In this document: positions 1 through 18,918 of the stretch, piece after piece | Position numbering within the stretch: position 1 is the first letter of the stretch | Layout of the letters: each line of letters begins with the position of its first letter | Assembly: GCA_037951105.1 (NCBI GenBank) | Contig: JBAMJV010004006.1 | Coordinates: 1 to 64,000 of the forward strand | Reading direction: 5' to 3' | Length of the DNA stretch: 64,000 nucleotides | Origin: Echinarachnius parma | Lineage: Eukaryota; Echinodermata; Echinoidea; Clypeasteroida; Echinarachniidae | Notes under the pieces: model-generated | The model's database searches: none | Seen by the model: the letters and a program-made list of their open reading frames with translations, nothing else | What the model was told of the DNA's origin: nothing | Made by a program: the position numbers and the translations under genes

Positions 1-30
1 TGTTGTTGTTGTTTTTTGTTGTTTTTACAG

Positions 31-5797
<5,767 letters not shown>

Positions 5798-6995
5798 TGT
5801 CTCATGTGACTTGCTACCCATGTGGGTGTCATGTGATGTACCACATTTGCACATTATGTGAATAACCCTATGTCATATATCATGTAATGTCATATGCCAT
5901 TGTATATATGTGACATGTCATCATGGTATGTGACATGCCATATGATATGACACAATGCCACGTGACATGTTCCTTGTATGAGATATAACCCGAGTATTAA
6001 AAAAGCTACTAAACAAATTTATACAAATCAATAAATTGTCACAAAGATTTAATTTATTTTTTAATAATTGAAAAAAATGTATTAGTCAATGATTATTAAA
6101 TCATTCACATCTCTCGCTTGTTTATAGATATGATTATATCGTATATATGGATATATATATCATTTATTTCATTTATATCCTTTTATGTATGCATTAAGAA
6201 GGCATGCAATTGTAGAATGTGTTTTTAGTGCTGATAACCTTTTTGTCCCCCTATGTTAATAAGCCTGGTTATGCTTGTGTTAACATATTAGAGCTTTTGT
6301 GCAATGTTACATGTTTGTACAAATATATTGTTTTTTCACATTCAGATCTTCATTATAGGGTCATTATACTGGGAAGCATTTTCTCACAAACTAAATAGAA
6401 GATGTCAAAGTATTGATATGAGCTAGCTCATAATTTAAATTGTACAACTTAATTATGAATTGCATTTGCTCAATTTTTAAAATGCAATTTAGCTTTACTT
6501 CTCTCATTTTAAATTCAGGAAAACACACAAATGTATTTATAAATACACCTGCTGCTATTGTGTAAAAGATTAAAACAGAAAGTACAGGGATGGCAAAAAA
6601 GTAAAATGCACTTTCTCTAATTTTGAATCATGAAGATGACAAAAAGTTTGTTTTATATTGTGGTATTTTTATTCTAATTTGGTTGGCTGTACTGCCTACG
6701 TTGTAAATCATGTTCCTGAAAGGTTCCATTAAACAGTAGCACATAGCTAACATAAACTCAGATAGAGCAGATACAATATATGGGCTCCAGCCGATTTAGC
6801 CCCAGAAATGCCAATCAGAGCCCCGCACATCACAGAGGAGGCTGGAAATTCTCTTTCTGAGTTAAATGTACCTTTTTAGAAGACTTTATGTAAATGGAGA
6901 CAGGTTTGAAGTGGCCCTCAAATTCAATGTTAATTATGTCACTGACTCAGATGTGGAATAGAAGAGTTGTCCAATAGGAGGAGTGGCAACATGCA

Positions 6996-7280
6996 TCTCT
7001 TTCATTATGGGCCCATTCTGGGGCACATGGGATGGGAGTAATGTGCACAGGGTTGGGTCTCTTTCATTATGGGCCCATTCTGGGGCACATGGGATAGGAG
7101 TAATGTGCACAGGGTTGGGTCTCATTATGGGCCCATTCTGGGGCACATGGGATAGGAGTAATGTGCACAGGGTTGGGTCTCATTATGGGCCCATTCTGGG
7201 GCACATGGGATGAGAGTAATGTGCACAGGGTTGGGTCTCATTATGGGCCCATTCTGGGGCACATGAGATGGGAGTTATTG
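6996..7280. repeat. Minisatellite, about 58-63 base unit, 5 copies
   Basis: Units containing cattatgggcccattctggg and gtaatgtgcacagggttggg repeat five times with small length differences. The short frames across it on both strands are repeat artefacts. Confidence 0.93.
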
Positions 7281-7864
7281 CCTCGTGTGCCCTCCCCACT
7301 GCAATTATATAGCTTAAAGCCAGTTCTAATGAGGATAGCTGTATTTTGTGTGTTTTCTTTAGTCTCCAGAGCACTCCACGTCCAGATGACTGATTCAGAA
7401 GATGCAAAAGATTGTTTTATATGAAGAAATATGACCCTCAAAATAGTAAGACATTTTACAAAGATATTTTTATGTAATATATGAAGAAGGTAGTCCTCAA
7501 TTTGATTTAAACATAATACAGATCTTAGTGTGATAGTGTACTTATATGTAATATTTTTCTGTTGTAATTAAACAAGGAATTAAAGAATTATGTTCTAAAA
7601 CTTCTACCAAAAAATGAAGTAGTAACTCTTAAATGAAGATACTAGTACTGTGTTTGTCACTACCTTGTTACCATGTCAGTGTAATCATTTACATCATCCC
7701 ATTCTCCCCTTACCCATGACCCCCTTACCACCTAACCACCTATTTCATGTAATGTTTATGTTTTGTATTCATTTTTCCCCCAGTTTTCTTCACCCCATGT
7801 GTAATATTTTGTTTTGTTTTGTTATTTGTACCCGTTTGTTTATTCTCCATCAGTTGTCCTGTGC

Positions 7865-8728
7865 ATGAGCCTCCATAAACCTGAACCCATACTTGATACC
7901 ATTGCTATATTGCAATCTCCCACTACATGTACCATCATGAGCCTCCATAAACCTCAACCCATACTTGATACCATTGCTATATTGCAAGCTCCCACTACAT
8001 GTACCACCATGAGCCTCCATAAACCTCAACCCATACTTGATACCATTGCTATATTGCAAGCTCCCACTACATGTACCATCACGAGCCTCCATAAACCTCA
8101 ACCCATACTTGATACCATTGCTTTATTGCAAGCTCCCACTACATGTACCATCATGAGCCTCCATAAACCTCAACCCATACTTGATACCATTGCTATATTG
8201 CAATCTCCCACTACATGTACCACCATGAGCCTCCATAAACCTCAACCCATACTTGATACCATTGCTATATTGCAAGATCCCACTACATGTACCATCATGA
8301 GCCTCCATAAACCTCAACCCATACTTGATACCATTGCTATATTGCAATCTCCCACTACATGTACCATCATGAGCCTCCATAAACCTGAACCCATACTTAA
8401 TACCATTGCTATATTGCAATCTCCCACTACATGTACCATCATGAGCCTCCATAAACCTCAACCCATACTTGATACCATTGCTATATTGCAAGCTCCCACT
8501 ACATGTACCATCATGAGCCTCCATAAACCTCAACCCATACTTGATACCATTGCTATATTGCAAGCTCCCACTACATGTACCACCATGAGCCTCCATAAAC
8601 CTCAACCCATACTTGATACCATTGCTATATTGCAAGCTCCCACTACATGTACCACCATGAGCCTCCATAAACCTCAACCCATACTTTATACCATTGCTAT
8701 ATTGCAAGCTCCCACTACATGTACCATC
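7865..8728. repeat. 72-base minisatellite, 12 copies, open on both strands
   Basis: A 72-base unit starting atgagcctccataaacctc repeats 12 times with about 1-4 substitutions per copy. As 72 is divisible by three, one frame per strand runs through the array. The + frame (ATG at 7865 to a stop at 8857) repeats a 24-residue unit starting MSLHKPQPILDTIAIL. No homology is recognised, and no codon-level selection can be judged by eye. It is most likely non-coding satellite in the Dvl 3' region. Confidence 0.95.
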
Positions 8729-11700
8729 ATCTCCTTGCACTTATTCCTATCAAAACTCGTTGCTTTGTGTGTTTTATTTTTGACATTTGTAATTTCATAC
8801 AAAATAATTAAATCAGTTGTCAGATATTTGTTTTCTCAACAAAATAGAATGACATGAATGGCTTGTCATTCATGTTCATATGACAAACTATCTTCATACA
8901 CGGATACAAAAGAAATGTAAACTATGACACAAATTCAGATAGTGAGTCAGTGTTAGTATTCTAAGACCATTTGAACAGGTTTTGAGGAAAATTATCATTT
9001 GAAATGTCCACTGCACTAAATGGCAGAGGTAAGGATAATAGTGTTTGTACATTTTTAAAATAAAATGTGAAACTTCAAAAGATGTAATAGTATGTAATTG
9101 AGAGCTAACTGTAGTATACATGTACATGATTGGTTGGTATAATCTTCCATGAGATTTTCCAGTGTTGTGATAGTTTTCTTATTTATGTTTGATTGCATGA
9201 AACAGACCTCAAGTTGAATTGCTTTTCACTTTGGCATGGCATGGCAATTAGAATGGTATGATCCAATGGAAATTTCTCCATAATATGTGTACATTGTCAA
9301 GCATGTTTCTGTGGTAATGTATGCATTTCTGAAAATAGTATTATAATTTCCAATATGAAATGTTATATTGCGGCTTGCACACCCCTCCCTCCCTCCTGCC
9401 CTCCTTCCCAACCATACATGTATTCATCTGCACTAAAGATCAAACATGTACATGCATGCATTCATATTTCATATCACCTCATGTATCATAAAACCATTTC
9501 ATGAATTAATGAACACGATGCCTAACAATTCTTGAACATAACCTGCAATTAAAGAATGATTGTAATGTTTCAATCATGTCAACATTGAAATAAGCTGTTC
9601 CATAATGTTTACTCATTTTGTGCCTGTTTAAATAACAGTACATTTGATATGGATTTGAAGTGTAAGAATAATTTTCATTGCATGTTAATAAAAAAATAAC
9701 CAAATACTTTCATGCATTTCATTTGTCTGAGTTTACTAAAACTCCATCTGAACAATTACAGGGGTCATAACTTCATTGATTACAAAAAAACATTAACAGA
9801 ATTAAAGTATTTCCAAAAAAAAGTCCATAGATAATTCCACTTTGGCAAAATTGAATAAATATAAAGATACTGAGTATAAAAAGAATACGTCAAATCCGTA
9901 GAAAATAACAAAATAAGCAAATATTATGATACTGACAAAAATATATAAGAAACACATTTTGATATGAAACTTATTTTATACCTCATCCTCATTCCACTTT
10001 TCCCAGGACGCTAAATGCGCTATTAAAGAAAGATCCATCCACTAGAGCCAAGATCCTTAGCGAGGGAAGGAGAGGGGGGCGCATGGTTGGTGAATAGAAG
10101 AGCCACCCCACCCACGGTCCTACGCCCCAGACCCCGCCTGGCCCAGCCAAAAACCATGCCATGCCATGCCATGCCTGTGATTCTGATACAGTACAGTAGT
10201 CTATGCTGCCTGCACTCCTTCGATGCACACACACCCATACTGTACTGTGAGGGTCTGTAGCGCACGTTTGTCAGTCTATGGCCTGCAGAAATATGCAAAC
10301 ATAAAGATCTATATTCTGCCATGGTCTGCATCAATACGCGAATGAACTGAAGAAAAGAGATATATTCTTTGTTAAAAAGTGGTGAATACAAAAAATTGGT
10401 ACATATGCCTCTTACTCTCTGCTCAACTTTTCTTTCTCCCGAGCTTGTGAAAGTGTTATTCTTTAGATTTGTTCATCATTTCTCTACTGGTTTTTGTTGT
10501 GATTTTTGTAAACAGTGAGTAGGCAAAGTGTTTTGTTTGAAATGTGAACGCATGGCTTATTAAATAAACAAAGGGTGAACTCTCCCATGTAGCCTTTTAC
10601 ACCCATCCTCTGTTAGTGATTACATTACTTGCCTTAAAGTGACTAGTGGCTAACAATTGCCCTGCAAAATAAAGAGGGTAACATTATGTTTTGTTTATTA
10701 GTGGTAAGTCTTGCTGCAACTCAGAATATAATTTCAATCACTCTAGTAAAAATTGAAACATGTTTAATGTTCCCTTTGAATTACAATTGACCTCCTAACT
10801 GAATTGATTTCTTTGCATTTACTCCGTTGGTTTGACTCTTTTAACAAAGAAAATAAGTTTGTACTTTCTCTCATTGCCATTACTAAATCAATGAGCATTT
10901 CATAATTCATTATTGTCAAGCATTTCATTTTGAATTAGAGAAACCAGTCCATGCACTGAATCATGAGTGTCCACCATTCCTCAACTAAACTTGCTTGCAA
11001 TCACATTTTCAGAAGTTTTTTTTCACAACTCGGTTTCTTTTATCGCCTCCATTCTAAAATCACGATATTTCATTGTTAATGCATGTCTCATTGCCCCTCT
11101 TATCAAATGTTTTGTCTTGATATTGAACATTTTCTCTGTTAATTGTTTCATTCATCACACCTTCTTAAAATCATTCTTATTTAATTATGATTGTCATCAA
11201 CTTGTTAAGAAGTATTGGAGTACCAGCACTGACAGCCACTGGCCTAGATCTGTGTGTATTTTCTTCTGTTCACGGAGGGATGACTCATTCTCTCATTCCT
11301 CCTTATCACTGCAAATGTCAGCAAATATATGCCCGGGTCTACAGCTCTTACATGTGTGTGTGATATTTCAACTAAGTTATAGTGTAACTTTTGTCAATCA
11401 AAGGTACTTTGAGCATAACTGAAGTACAGTATATGCAATCCTGTTAAGCTATTGTTCTTCTTCTCTGACTGTTTGGATTGTAGTGATACGTGAAGCCATC
11501 TTTGTGAAGATTTAGGTCCATACATCAACAAAAGTCATTTTTATTATTCAAATTAGCTGTGCATATTGAAATATTTTGTCATACTGTGTAAGAAATGAAT
11601 CGCCCTAAATCATTGAGAGTATTCAAATCATGTTATGAAAGCACTGCTGGTAATTTGAATAGCAGAAATTATATTTAATTGATCAAAGTTAGGGTTTTAT

Positions 11701-12802
11701 CGAAATGGCCTCAAACAAATGATTGTAGTTTGTATTTAAGTGACTAAAGATATTCATCATGTGTGATGTCGCTGATAATATCGCTGATAATGTCGCTGAT
11801 AATATCCTCAAGAAGTATGTGAGATATTACACAAATCATGATTCTCTATGACTGATAATTGAGACAAATTTATTTGATATTCAACATTAACAATTTTAAA
11901 AATCTCAAAGTAAAATTATTTTTGTGTGATATGTTGAATTCAAACTTTAAAAAAAGAAAGAATACTCATGTAAAACTAACTTATTATATTGAAAGATAAT
12001 TAAAAGTAAATCAAATTTCTCCTTAAGGCTGCTATGACTCTTGGTATTCGTACATAAAAATAAAAAGATGTTGATAGTGTGTTTGTTATCTGTTTCTCAG
12101 TGTCAAAATGCCTCTGCTTTGGACATATATGTATGTTTTTGTGAAGGTTTACATCCCTTTTCAAAAACAAACTTTTATAGGGAACACCCTAAACTAGTGT
12201 GTAGCTTTCATTGGTTCTTTTCCCTACATTCAATACCATGCCCTGTAGGTAATTGTTATTATTATTTTTTTATACATAGAAAATGTTTATTCCAAGTGAG
12301 ATTGAAAGATGTCTTTTTATTATGTCTTGGACATTATGATTCTAATGAGGTAAAGAGTGTCTGTTTATACGATGTGTACTTTATAGTATCACTTTTGCAC
12401 TAGATGTTTTCAATTCAATAACATGATTAGTCAAAAAATAACTCGTGTTGTATTATTTAAATATTTGTATATTATCTGCTATCTTTTATGAAAGGAGCAA
12501 AACAAATTACAGATGAAAAAATGCTTTGAATATGTAAAGTGTACATTGAGCAATTCTGTGTATGTACATGTAGATAAAGTACTAGTGTGTATCGTACTAT
12601 GATGATAATGTTCTATATATTTAATTGTGCTGCCTACGATTTGAATAGGGGTACTTGAGATGCATTTTTATGTACAGTATGGATGCTTTGATGAATGTAA
12701 CGTGTTCTGATGCCAAATTGTTACCTTTTTATGGTAATTATTATCGAGGATTTGGGATATCTACTGATTCTTTCACTCAAGAAAAAAAAATGACTAAACG
12801 TC

Positions 12803-12808
12803 AATAAA
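12803..12808 (+). promoter_or_regulatory. Candidate poly(A) signal AATAAA (Dvl 3' end)
   Basis: AATAAA followed within 30 bases by T-rich, TG-containing sequence (ctcttgctctgctcgcttc). It is the most convincing cleavage site I see downstream of Dvl, but others in this AT-rich stretch are possible. Confidence 0.35.
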
Positions 12809-12830
12809 ACTCTTGCTCTGCTCGCTTCAT

Positions 12831-14368
12831 TTGCCGAGTCTTTTCTGCTTATTTTCATCTATGTACAATATACATTCATTTTTTCTTGTACTTTTGTGTA
12901 CATTCAAATACAGTTTATCAAGCATACAATTTGTGTACATTTCTTGTAGAAATTGTAGAATATTCTGATAAATCAGATTCTATCTTGCTAGAGTTTTGAA
13001 ATCCTGCCAATCACTTTTTCAAGTCATCTGATTTTCTTTTGTTCCCAATTATTTGTCGAACCTAAAACATGTTTGGGTTGAAACAGTTGAGTATTTAATT
13101 TTCAGTGAGACAAGTGTGATAGAAATCTTTATTGTATTCATTGTTTCTTAAGGTATTCATTCTCAATTAGGTATATATATATTATGAGGTTTAATATGTA
13201 TTCTGATGTCCAAAATTTGTTTTTATCTAACAAATTCAAGTACATGTATGAAACTGCCCTGCGAGTATACATTTCTAACTGTAAAATCTACTTTATATTT
13301 ACTATGTAAAACTCCCACATTATGGTTTTACTCATGAACAAGAAAAAATGCAGATGCCTGTTTGGTTATCACTAGAATGATTATTATATATTAGATAATA
13401 CATCATGAGATCAATAATTAAAAAATGATACATTTTTAAAATTTCTGTTTGAATCATAGAATTAGCCTTGCATTACCCAAATTAATAGTTCATAATTGTT
13501 GTCGTATTTCTGGTCATTGTTCTTTGTTTACTGAAATCGTTTGTGTAAAAATCCTGACAATTGACACTTTCGCTAGTTTATTTTCTCAGGTTTTGTAAGT
13601 GTTGAACAATTTTCTCCTTGTTTTCTGTGCAAGAGATAGGTAAGCATGCACCCACATTTCAATTAATGAATGTTTTTTTTTAACAAGTTCGACATATTTA
13701 GTATATTTAAACTAAGTGATTTTCTGAACAGGCAGCTACAGTAATGTAACTGGTCTTTTACTCTGTGCCGATATTGTTATATTTCAGGGTCAAGATGAAA
13801 TCAAACAATCTACAATCTATATCCATGACCTAAACTTGGCATTACTAAAAGTGTATCTCATTAGTTTCTCTGTGGACTGAACTAATGTAGGGTTAAATTG
13901 AATCCTTTGAGAATTCAGCGCATTCTCTTGTCTCATAAAGAGTGTCACTGCTCATATCATGCTGCCTCTCAACTCACAGAGAACGTCTTCAGTTCCCTAT
14001 TCATATGTTGTGTTCATCGCTGTATTATATTTAAGTAGAAAAGATTAAGTACCAAAGATACACAATAGAAGTGACAAACCCAATATGAAATGTGACTAGA
14101 TCTTCATCTACCCCGTCCTGTAAGTTCTTAAGAACTATTCTTTTATAGTCTCTCCTCCCTTTTTCCTTGCCTATTTCTTCTTTAGACTCGGCAAATCATT
14201 TCGTCTGTCTTTTTTTTTTTGAGTTGTCAGTATTCCAATTCTCATGTGTTGTTAACTCAGAATAAATTGTAGCAAAATTTTGAACTTCCTTTATTTTGTG
14301 CAAGTCTCGTTGTAATATTAATGTTTTGTGTTGACGGTATGTTTGGATGGTAGTGAACTAAAGAGAGA
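12831..14368. other. AT-rich intergenic sequence, nothing recognised
   Basis: No frame longer than chance, no clear repeat and no RNA gene is seen here. Confidence 0.5.
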
Positions 14369-14545
14369 TACAGTGGATCCTCATTATAAGGAAGTCCTCA
14401 GGACCATGTCCAAAGTGTTATATCAGGCATCTCTTTAAAACAGGGTTGAAAAACAGAAGAATATTAAGAGCTGGGACCAGTAAAATGACCTTATTATATA
14501 AGGGTTTTGTTGAATAGGAGCTCTTTATGATGAGGTTCCACTGTA
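14369..14545. mobile_element. Pogo/Tigger-like MITE flanked by TA
   Basis: Inverted ends cagtggatcctcattataag and ctctttatgatgaggttccactg, each flanked by TA, match the CAGTGGAaCCTCaTTATaa terminus of pogo/Tigger-type elements. The 173-base interior has no coding capacity, so it is non-autonomous. Confidence 0.75.
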
Positions 14546-15199
14546 TAATTGCAATTTTTATGATCGAATGACAGAGGTTGCTACTTTATCTAATGATATC
14601 CAAAGTAGTTTCAGTCATGGAACCTGTACTTCCAATGTAAGCAAGCACCCTCATTACATGTACACGTATAGTTTTACAAAACAACTTGAGAAAAATGTCC
14701 TAGTTTAAAGGTTGCTAATCATGTATATCGTGTGCCAGAATGAATCACTCAACATAATTTGATATATTGCATGGTGTGTGAGTGAGAAGGGCAGTAAGTT
14801 GGTTTTTGCTATATTCAGTTTTTAATACACACATCTATCTTGGGGTGTGGAAGCTCTTCCATGTGAAGCAAACTATAATGGCTAACTTGGGGAATGGAAT
14901 ATTTATCAATTTTAGAGGAAGCTGTATGATGTGGCTTCTACATGGCTTTAAAACTTGAAACATGATTATATGTCAAGTACAAAAAGTGACTTGGCGCCAT
15001 GCTCTTTCTCAACCGATGATACAGCATAGCATTTTATGAAGTGTTGGTTTTCCATAAAAAATGGAGCTTCTCAATGTTTGGGCAGGAAAGATCTTTGAAT
15101 TCTGAGGAGATGGTATGAAGATTTTGGTTTATCTCAAATTTGAGTAAAAGCCCTTCTCACTGAGCTGTCTCTTGCCTTGGCTCTCCTCAAAGAATACAT

Positions 15200-15300
15200 G
15201 TATGTCTGTGTGTGGGTGGGTGGGTATTTGTGTAACTGGTGTGTGTGCGTTTGCGTGTGTGTGTGTGTGTGTTCATGTTTCTGGGTGAGTATGTGTTTTA
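15200..15300. repeat. (GT)n microsatellite
   Basis: GT-rich run with tgtgtgtgcgtttgcgtgtg interruptions, immediately before a Tc1-like terminus. Frames through it on both strands are artefacts. Confidence 0.9.
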
Positions 15301-15316
15301 CTGTATGGTGTATATA

Positions 15317-15535
15317 CAGTGTAGCCAAAAATTATTTGGACACCTTGAACAAATCACTTAAAACGATTCTAGAACAAATTTCAAAGAAAATGTTGGGTAA
15401 AAAGGTGCTTCAAATTCATTGTATGTGTTTATTAGATGCTGCTTCGTTGAAATCAAATATAAGACCATTTTTGAAAAAATTATCAAATAATCGATTTTTG
15501 GGGTGTCTAAAATTATTTGGACACTTGGTCTTTGT
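15317..15535. mobile_element. Tc1/mariner-like terminus, truncated
   Basis: Starts after TA with cagtgtagccaaaaattatt followed by tggacacc, typical of a Tc1-type terminal repeat. A second aaaattatttggacac at 15510-15525 is a direct, not inverted, copy. No transposase is seen. It is a truncated or rearranged copy. Confidence 0.6.
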
Positions 15536-15717
15536 TAATCTATTTTATTCAAAATGTCAATATGCTAACAGATTTCTGCTTCCATTGACATTCTAAAGAT
15601 CACATTAATGGTCCTCTGTAAACTACCCAGTATTATGAATGAAACCACATACTCGTTGACACGCATGAGTAACAACATGCTAGTTTTTCAAGCAATAAGA
15701 TGAGAGAGAGATGTATG

Positions 15718-16262
15718 GTGTATATAATGTATGTATGTGTGTGTGTATGTGTGCGTATGTGCGTGTGTTTGTACTCTTTTGTGTGGGAATGTGTGAGGGT
15801 GTATGTGTTTCTGCGTCTATGTTGTGTGTGTGTGTGTGTATGCGTGTTTGGTTATGTGTGTTTGCGTGTATTTGTTTGTGTCTGCGTGTGTGTTTGTGAG
15901 TGTGTGTGTGTTTGCGAGTGTTTGTGTGTATTTGCATGTGTGTGCGTGCGTGTGTGTGTGTTGGTTTTTTTCATGTTAGTGTGCGGGAGGGAGTATGAGG
16001 CACAAAACATGTGACGTTAATGACGTCATTGTGAACGCGCGTTGACTAAAAGCGGGTCATCGTCAGAGGACAGGAACGGCGTTGTCGTTCACACATGCGA
16101 AAAGGCCTTACTAACCGGTCCCGACGCTGTCATGTACTAGTCATTATTTCCTCCCGCACACAATCATGACAAACACCGCACACAAACACACTGCGCACAC
16201 ACACACACGCACACAAACACGCACACACGCACGCACGCATACTCACACAAACACAAGGACAG
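15718..16262. repeat. GT-rich arm and CA-rich arm forming a large inverted repeat
   Basis: A GT-rich tract (15718-15962) and a CA-rich tract (16166-16262) face each other. Matching sequences gtgtgcgggagg (about 15980) and cctcccgcacac (about 16151) flank a unique centre of about 150 bases. Coding frames here are artefacts. Confidence 0.7.
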
Positions 16263-16587
16263 AAACACATGGGCATACTTATGGGAACCCATCTTGTGGG
16301 GAACTTGTGCTACTACAAGCTGGAGGAGTGCTGCTACAAACTAGCACTATTTACAAAATCTTTGCGACAAAAAAGGACAACCTTCCGAGTGAATGGGTGT
16401 GTCTAGATAATAAAAAAAATCTCCTCAAGTATCACTTATGGGGTACAGTTACAGGATTTTGTCAAATAACTTTATGAAGCCTAATACGCCGATTTAAGGT
16501 AGTTCCTTAGTAGGGTCTATAATTTATTCCCCTCAAGTATATAATTGTACCCACATGAGACCCCACAAGAATGCCGGCGTGAGAGCA

Positions 16588-16589
16588 AA

Positions 16590-16630
<41 letters not shown>

Positions 16631-16772
16631 GCGCACTCACATACACACAAATACACACAAACACAAATGCACGCAAACACCCACACACACGTACCCACAT
16701 ACAATCACACATATAAACACACACACAAACAAACACACGCGCATACACACACAACACACATACATACACAAA
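16588..16772. repeat. (CA)n microsatellite
   Basis: CA-rich tract with cgcgcgcactc and tacacac variants. Frames on either strand are artefacts of the repeat. Confidence 0.92.
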
Positions 16773-16813
16773 CACCTTTTTTTTAAAGTGATTTCCTCCA
16801 AATTGTATATATA

Positions 16814-17316
16814 TCCCAACTAACAATTGGACGTTTTCTGAACGTTCTAAACAGGTTCAAAGTTGGTTATTTGGACGTTCTGTGAAAACGTTTTTAAAAC
16901 GTCTATTTGTGGAAGGTTGAAAACGTTTTTAGAACGTTCCAAATGGAAGTTTTATGAACGTTGTTTAAACGTTAGAAAAACCAATAAAAAACCTTTCATG
17001 TATTTGATTTCAAGTGCAAGGACCAGCAGAACGTTTTAAGAACGTTTTTTAAACGTTCATTAAAGACGAAGACCTACGGGACCTAATAAAAACGTTTTAT
17101 AAACGTTTTGTAAAGGTTCATTAAAGACGAAGACCTACGGGACCTAATAAAAACGTTTTGTAAACGTTTTGTAAAGGTTCATTAAAGACGAAGACCTACG
17201 GGACCTAATAAAAACGTTTTGTAAACGTTTTGTAAAGGTTCATTAATGACGAAGACCTACGGGACCTAATAAAAACGTTTTGTAAACGTTTTGTAAACGT
17301 TTTGTGTTTGCTGGGA
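16814..17316. mobile_element. AACGTT-rich MITE with internal tandem repeat
   Basis: The left end tcccaactaacaattggacg is an imperfect inverted match of the right end ttttgtgtttgctggga. Inside, AACGTTTT motifs recur, and a unit of about 60 bases containing gacgaagacctacgggacct repeats four times (about 17067-17290). There is no coding capacity. Confidence 0.7.
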
Positions 17317-17613
17317 TAACATATAACATTTACAAATTATGTCCATCTTATTCATAAACAGAGAATAAAACAAGTACAGTTCTAATGAAAGAAAATAGAA
17401 ATAATTACTTTACATACATAAACAATTACAAATCAACTGCGCAATGAAAGAGACACTAGTTGAGGTTCATTTGGGTAGCACAACCATTTATTAACGGCGA
17501 TTCCAGCCGACCAAGATGAGGCAATCCAACCGAAGTCAATGACCACGGTAACCAGGCGTGCACTCGCCACAGATGGCGCTATGCATATATAAACGATAAC
17601 AACACAGCTGGGT

Positions 17614-17692
17614 AACTAGAAGGCCGACAAAGTCAGCATACCCACGCCTCCCATTAGCCCTGTTCTACCCCTTCGTCGGCCTCAACCCTGTT
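17614..17692. repeat. 79-base hairpin module, copy 1
   Basis: Begins aactagaaggccgacaaagt and ends cttcgtcggcctcaaccctg. The segments ggccgac and gtcggcc can pair around a loop of about 45 bases. Near-identical copies lie at 17974, 19607 and 20256. Confidence 0.85.
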
Positions 17693-17973
17693 GCTAAAAA
17701 GAGTCAAATTATGCCAGAATTTTGCAAAAAAAGGCCAAATTATGCCAGGCATAATGCCAGATGCTAAAAGGGTCTAAATTATGCCAGAAAGCATAATTAT
17801 GCCAGATCTGGCAACGTTGCTGAGAGTTGATGCACAGACGTACGTTGTATCGCATACAGCAGGCTAACCAGCGCGTTTTAGGCACGATTTGGTGAAAATG
17901 CCTAGGCCAGGGTGTAGGCCGCTTGCTTGCGGCGCGGCAGCCCCATGGCGAGGCAGTGTACAAAATTATTGAC

Positions 17974-18052
17974 AACTAGAAGGCCGACAAAGTCAGCATA
18001 CCCACGCCTCCCATTAGCCCTGTTCTACCCCTTCGTCGGCCTCAACCCTGTT
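17974..18052. repeat. 79-base hairpin module, copy 2
   Basis: Same module as at 17614. The next 120 bases (through 18175) are shared with those after copy 4, so this is also part of a larger duplication. Confidence 0.85.
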
Positions 18053-18300
18053 TTGCTTACCGATGCATCCTAAAAACATAGTGATCAACCGTTGAACAGA
18101 ACGAGTGTATGAACTGTATGTTTATCTTAAGCGTATAAGTTTAAATTGCATGTAAATTGTCCACTTGAGAGGATCATCACCATTGTTCTGGTCATTGGGC
18201 CAGGATGTGTGCATTAATGCCATTAATTATTATTTTGCGACTGCAACTGGCGAACTGCAGTGGGGCAATTCCACGGTAACGGAAGGACATTCAGACGCAA

Positions 18301-18740
18301 TTTTCGAAATTCAATCAAATAATTCCAGGATCCTGTTTATGATTGATCATTGCAAATTACATTTCTGAGATTCTTGGAACACCTCTGATTAACTATTTTA
18401 AAAACATTTTTTTTTACATAACGTGTATTAAATATTGACACTAATGAGGCCGGTAACGGAAGGACAGCAAAACGGACATGGATTTTCATGTTCTTCAGTT
18501 ATGATCGGATCTCTGTCAATTTTTGAAATTCAATCAAATAATTACAGGATCCTGTTTATGATTCATCATTGCAAATTACATTTCTGAGATTCTTGGTGGA
18601 ACACCTCTGATTTACTATTTTAAAAACATTTTTTTTACATTACGTGTATTAAATATTGACACTAATGAGGCCGGTAACGGAAGGACAGCAAAACGGACAT
18701 GGATTTTCATGTTCTTCAGTTATGATCCGATCTCTGTCAA
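18301..18740. repeat. Tandem duplication of about 220 bases
   Basis: Two units (18301-18518 and 18519-18740) share aaattcaatcaaataatt, cctgtttatgatt, acgtgtattaaatattgaca and ggccggtaacggaaggacag, with few differences. No coding content. Confidence 0.85.
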
Positions 18741-18918
18741 TCTAAAAGGAATATCATGTTATATTGGCTCGTAATCCATTCCTTAATGTTCAAAGAGTAT
18801 TACACTTATTTGAAAAAAATATGTCTTTTGGTATAATAATCACAAGAAGTTAAATACTTCACTGTTCGGTAATGTAAGGACAGAAGTTTGATTCATTAAA
18901 AATATACTTTAGGGCCCT

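Larger units (their letters stand above)
5798..12830 (+). other. Probable long 3' UTR and downstream sequence of Dvl
   Basis: After the Dvl stop there is about 7 kb of AT-rich DNA with no conserved reading frame that I recognise. It contains two minisatellites (6996-7280, 7865-8728), a GC-rich patch with ATGCC pentamers near 10000-10260, and a gctgataatatc triplet repeat near 11769-11803. Its end is set at the AATAAA at 12803. That the whole stretch is transcribed is inference; a shorter UTR is possible. Confidence 0.45.

Noticed and set aside
7865-8728. CRISPR array
   Set aside because: Units are contiguous 72-base tandem copies without unique spacers, in animal DNA.
10023-10391. Minus-strand frame of 122 codons
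   Set aside because: No recognised motif, lies in an AT-rich UTR-like stretch with a local GC patch; likely chance.
12041-12403. Plus-strand frame of 120 codons
   Set aside because: Hydrophobic, Phe/Cys-rich composition typical of AT-rich non-coding DNA; no splice context or motif.
15700-16826. Cys/Val- and His/Thr-rich frames on both strands
   Set aside because: Translations of GT and CA microsatellites.
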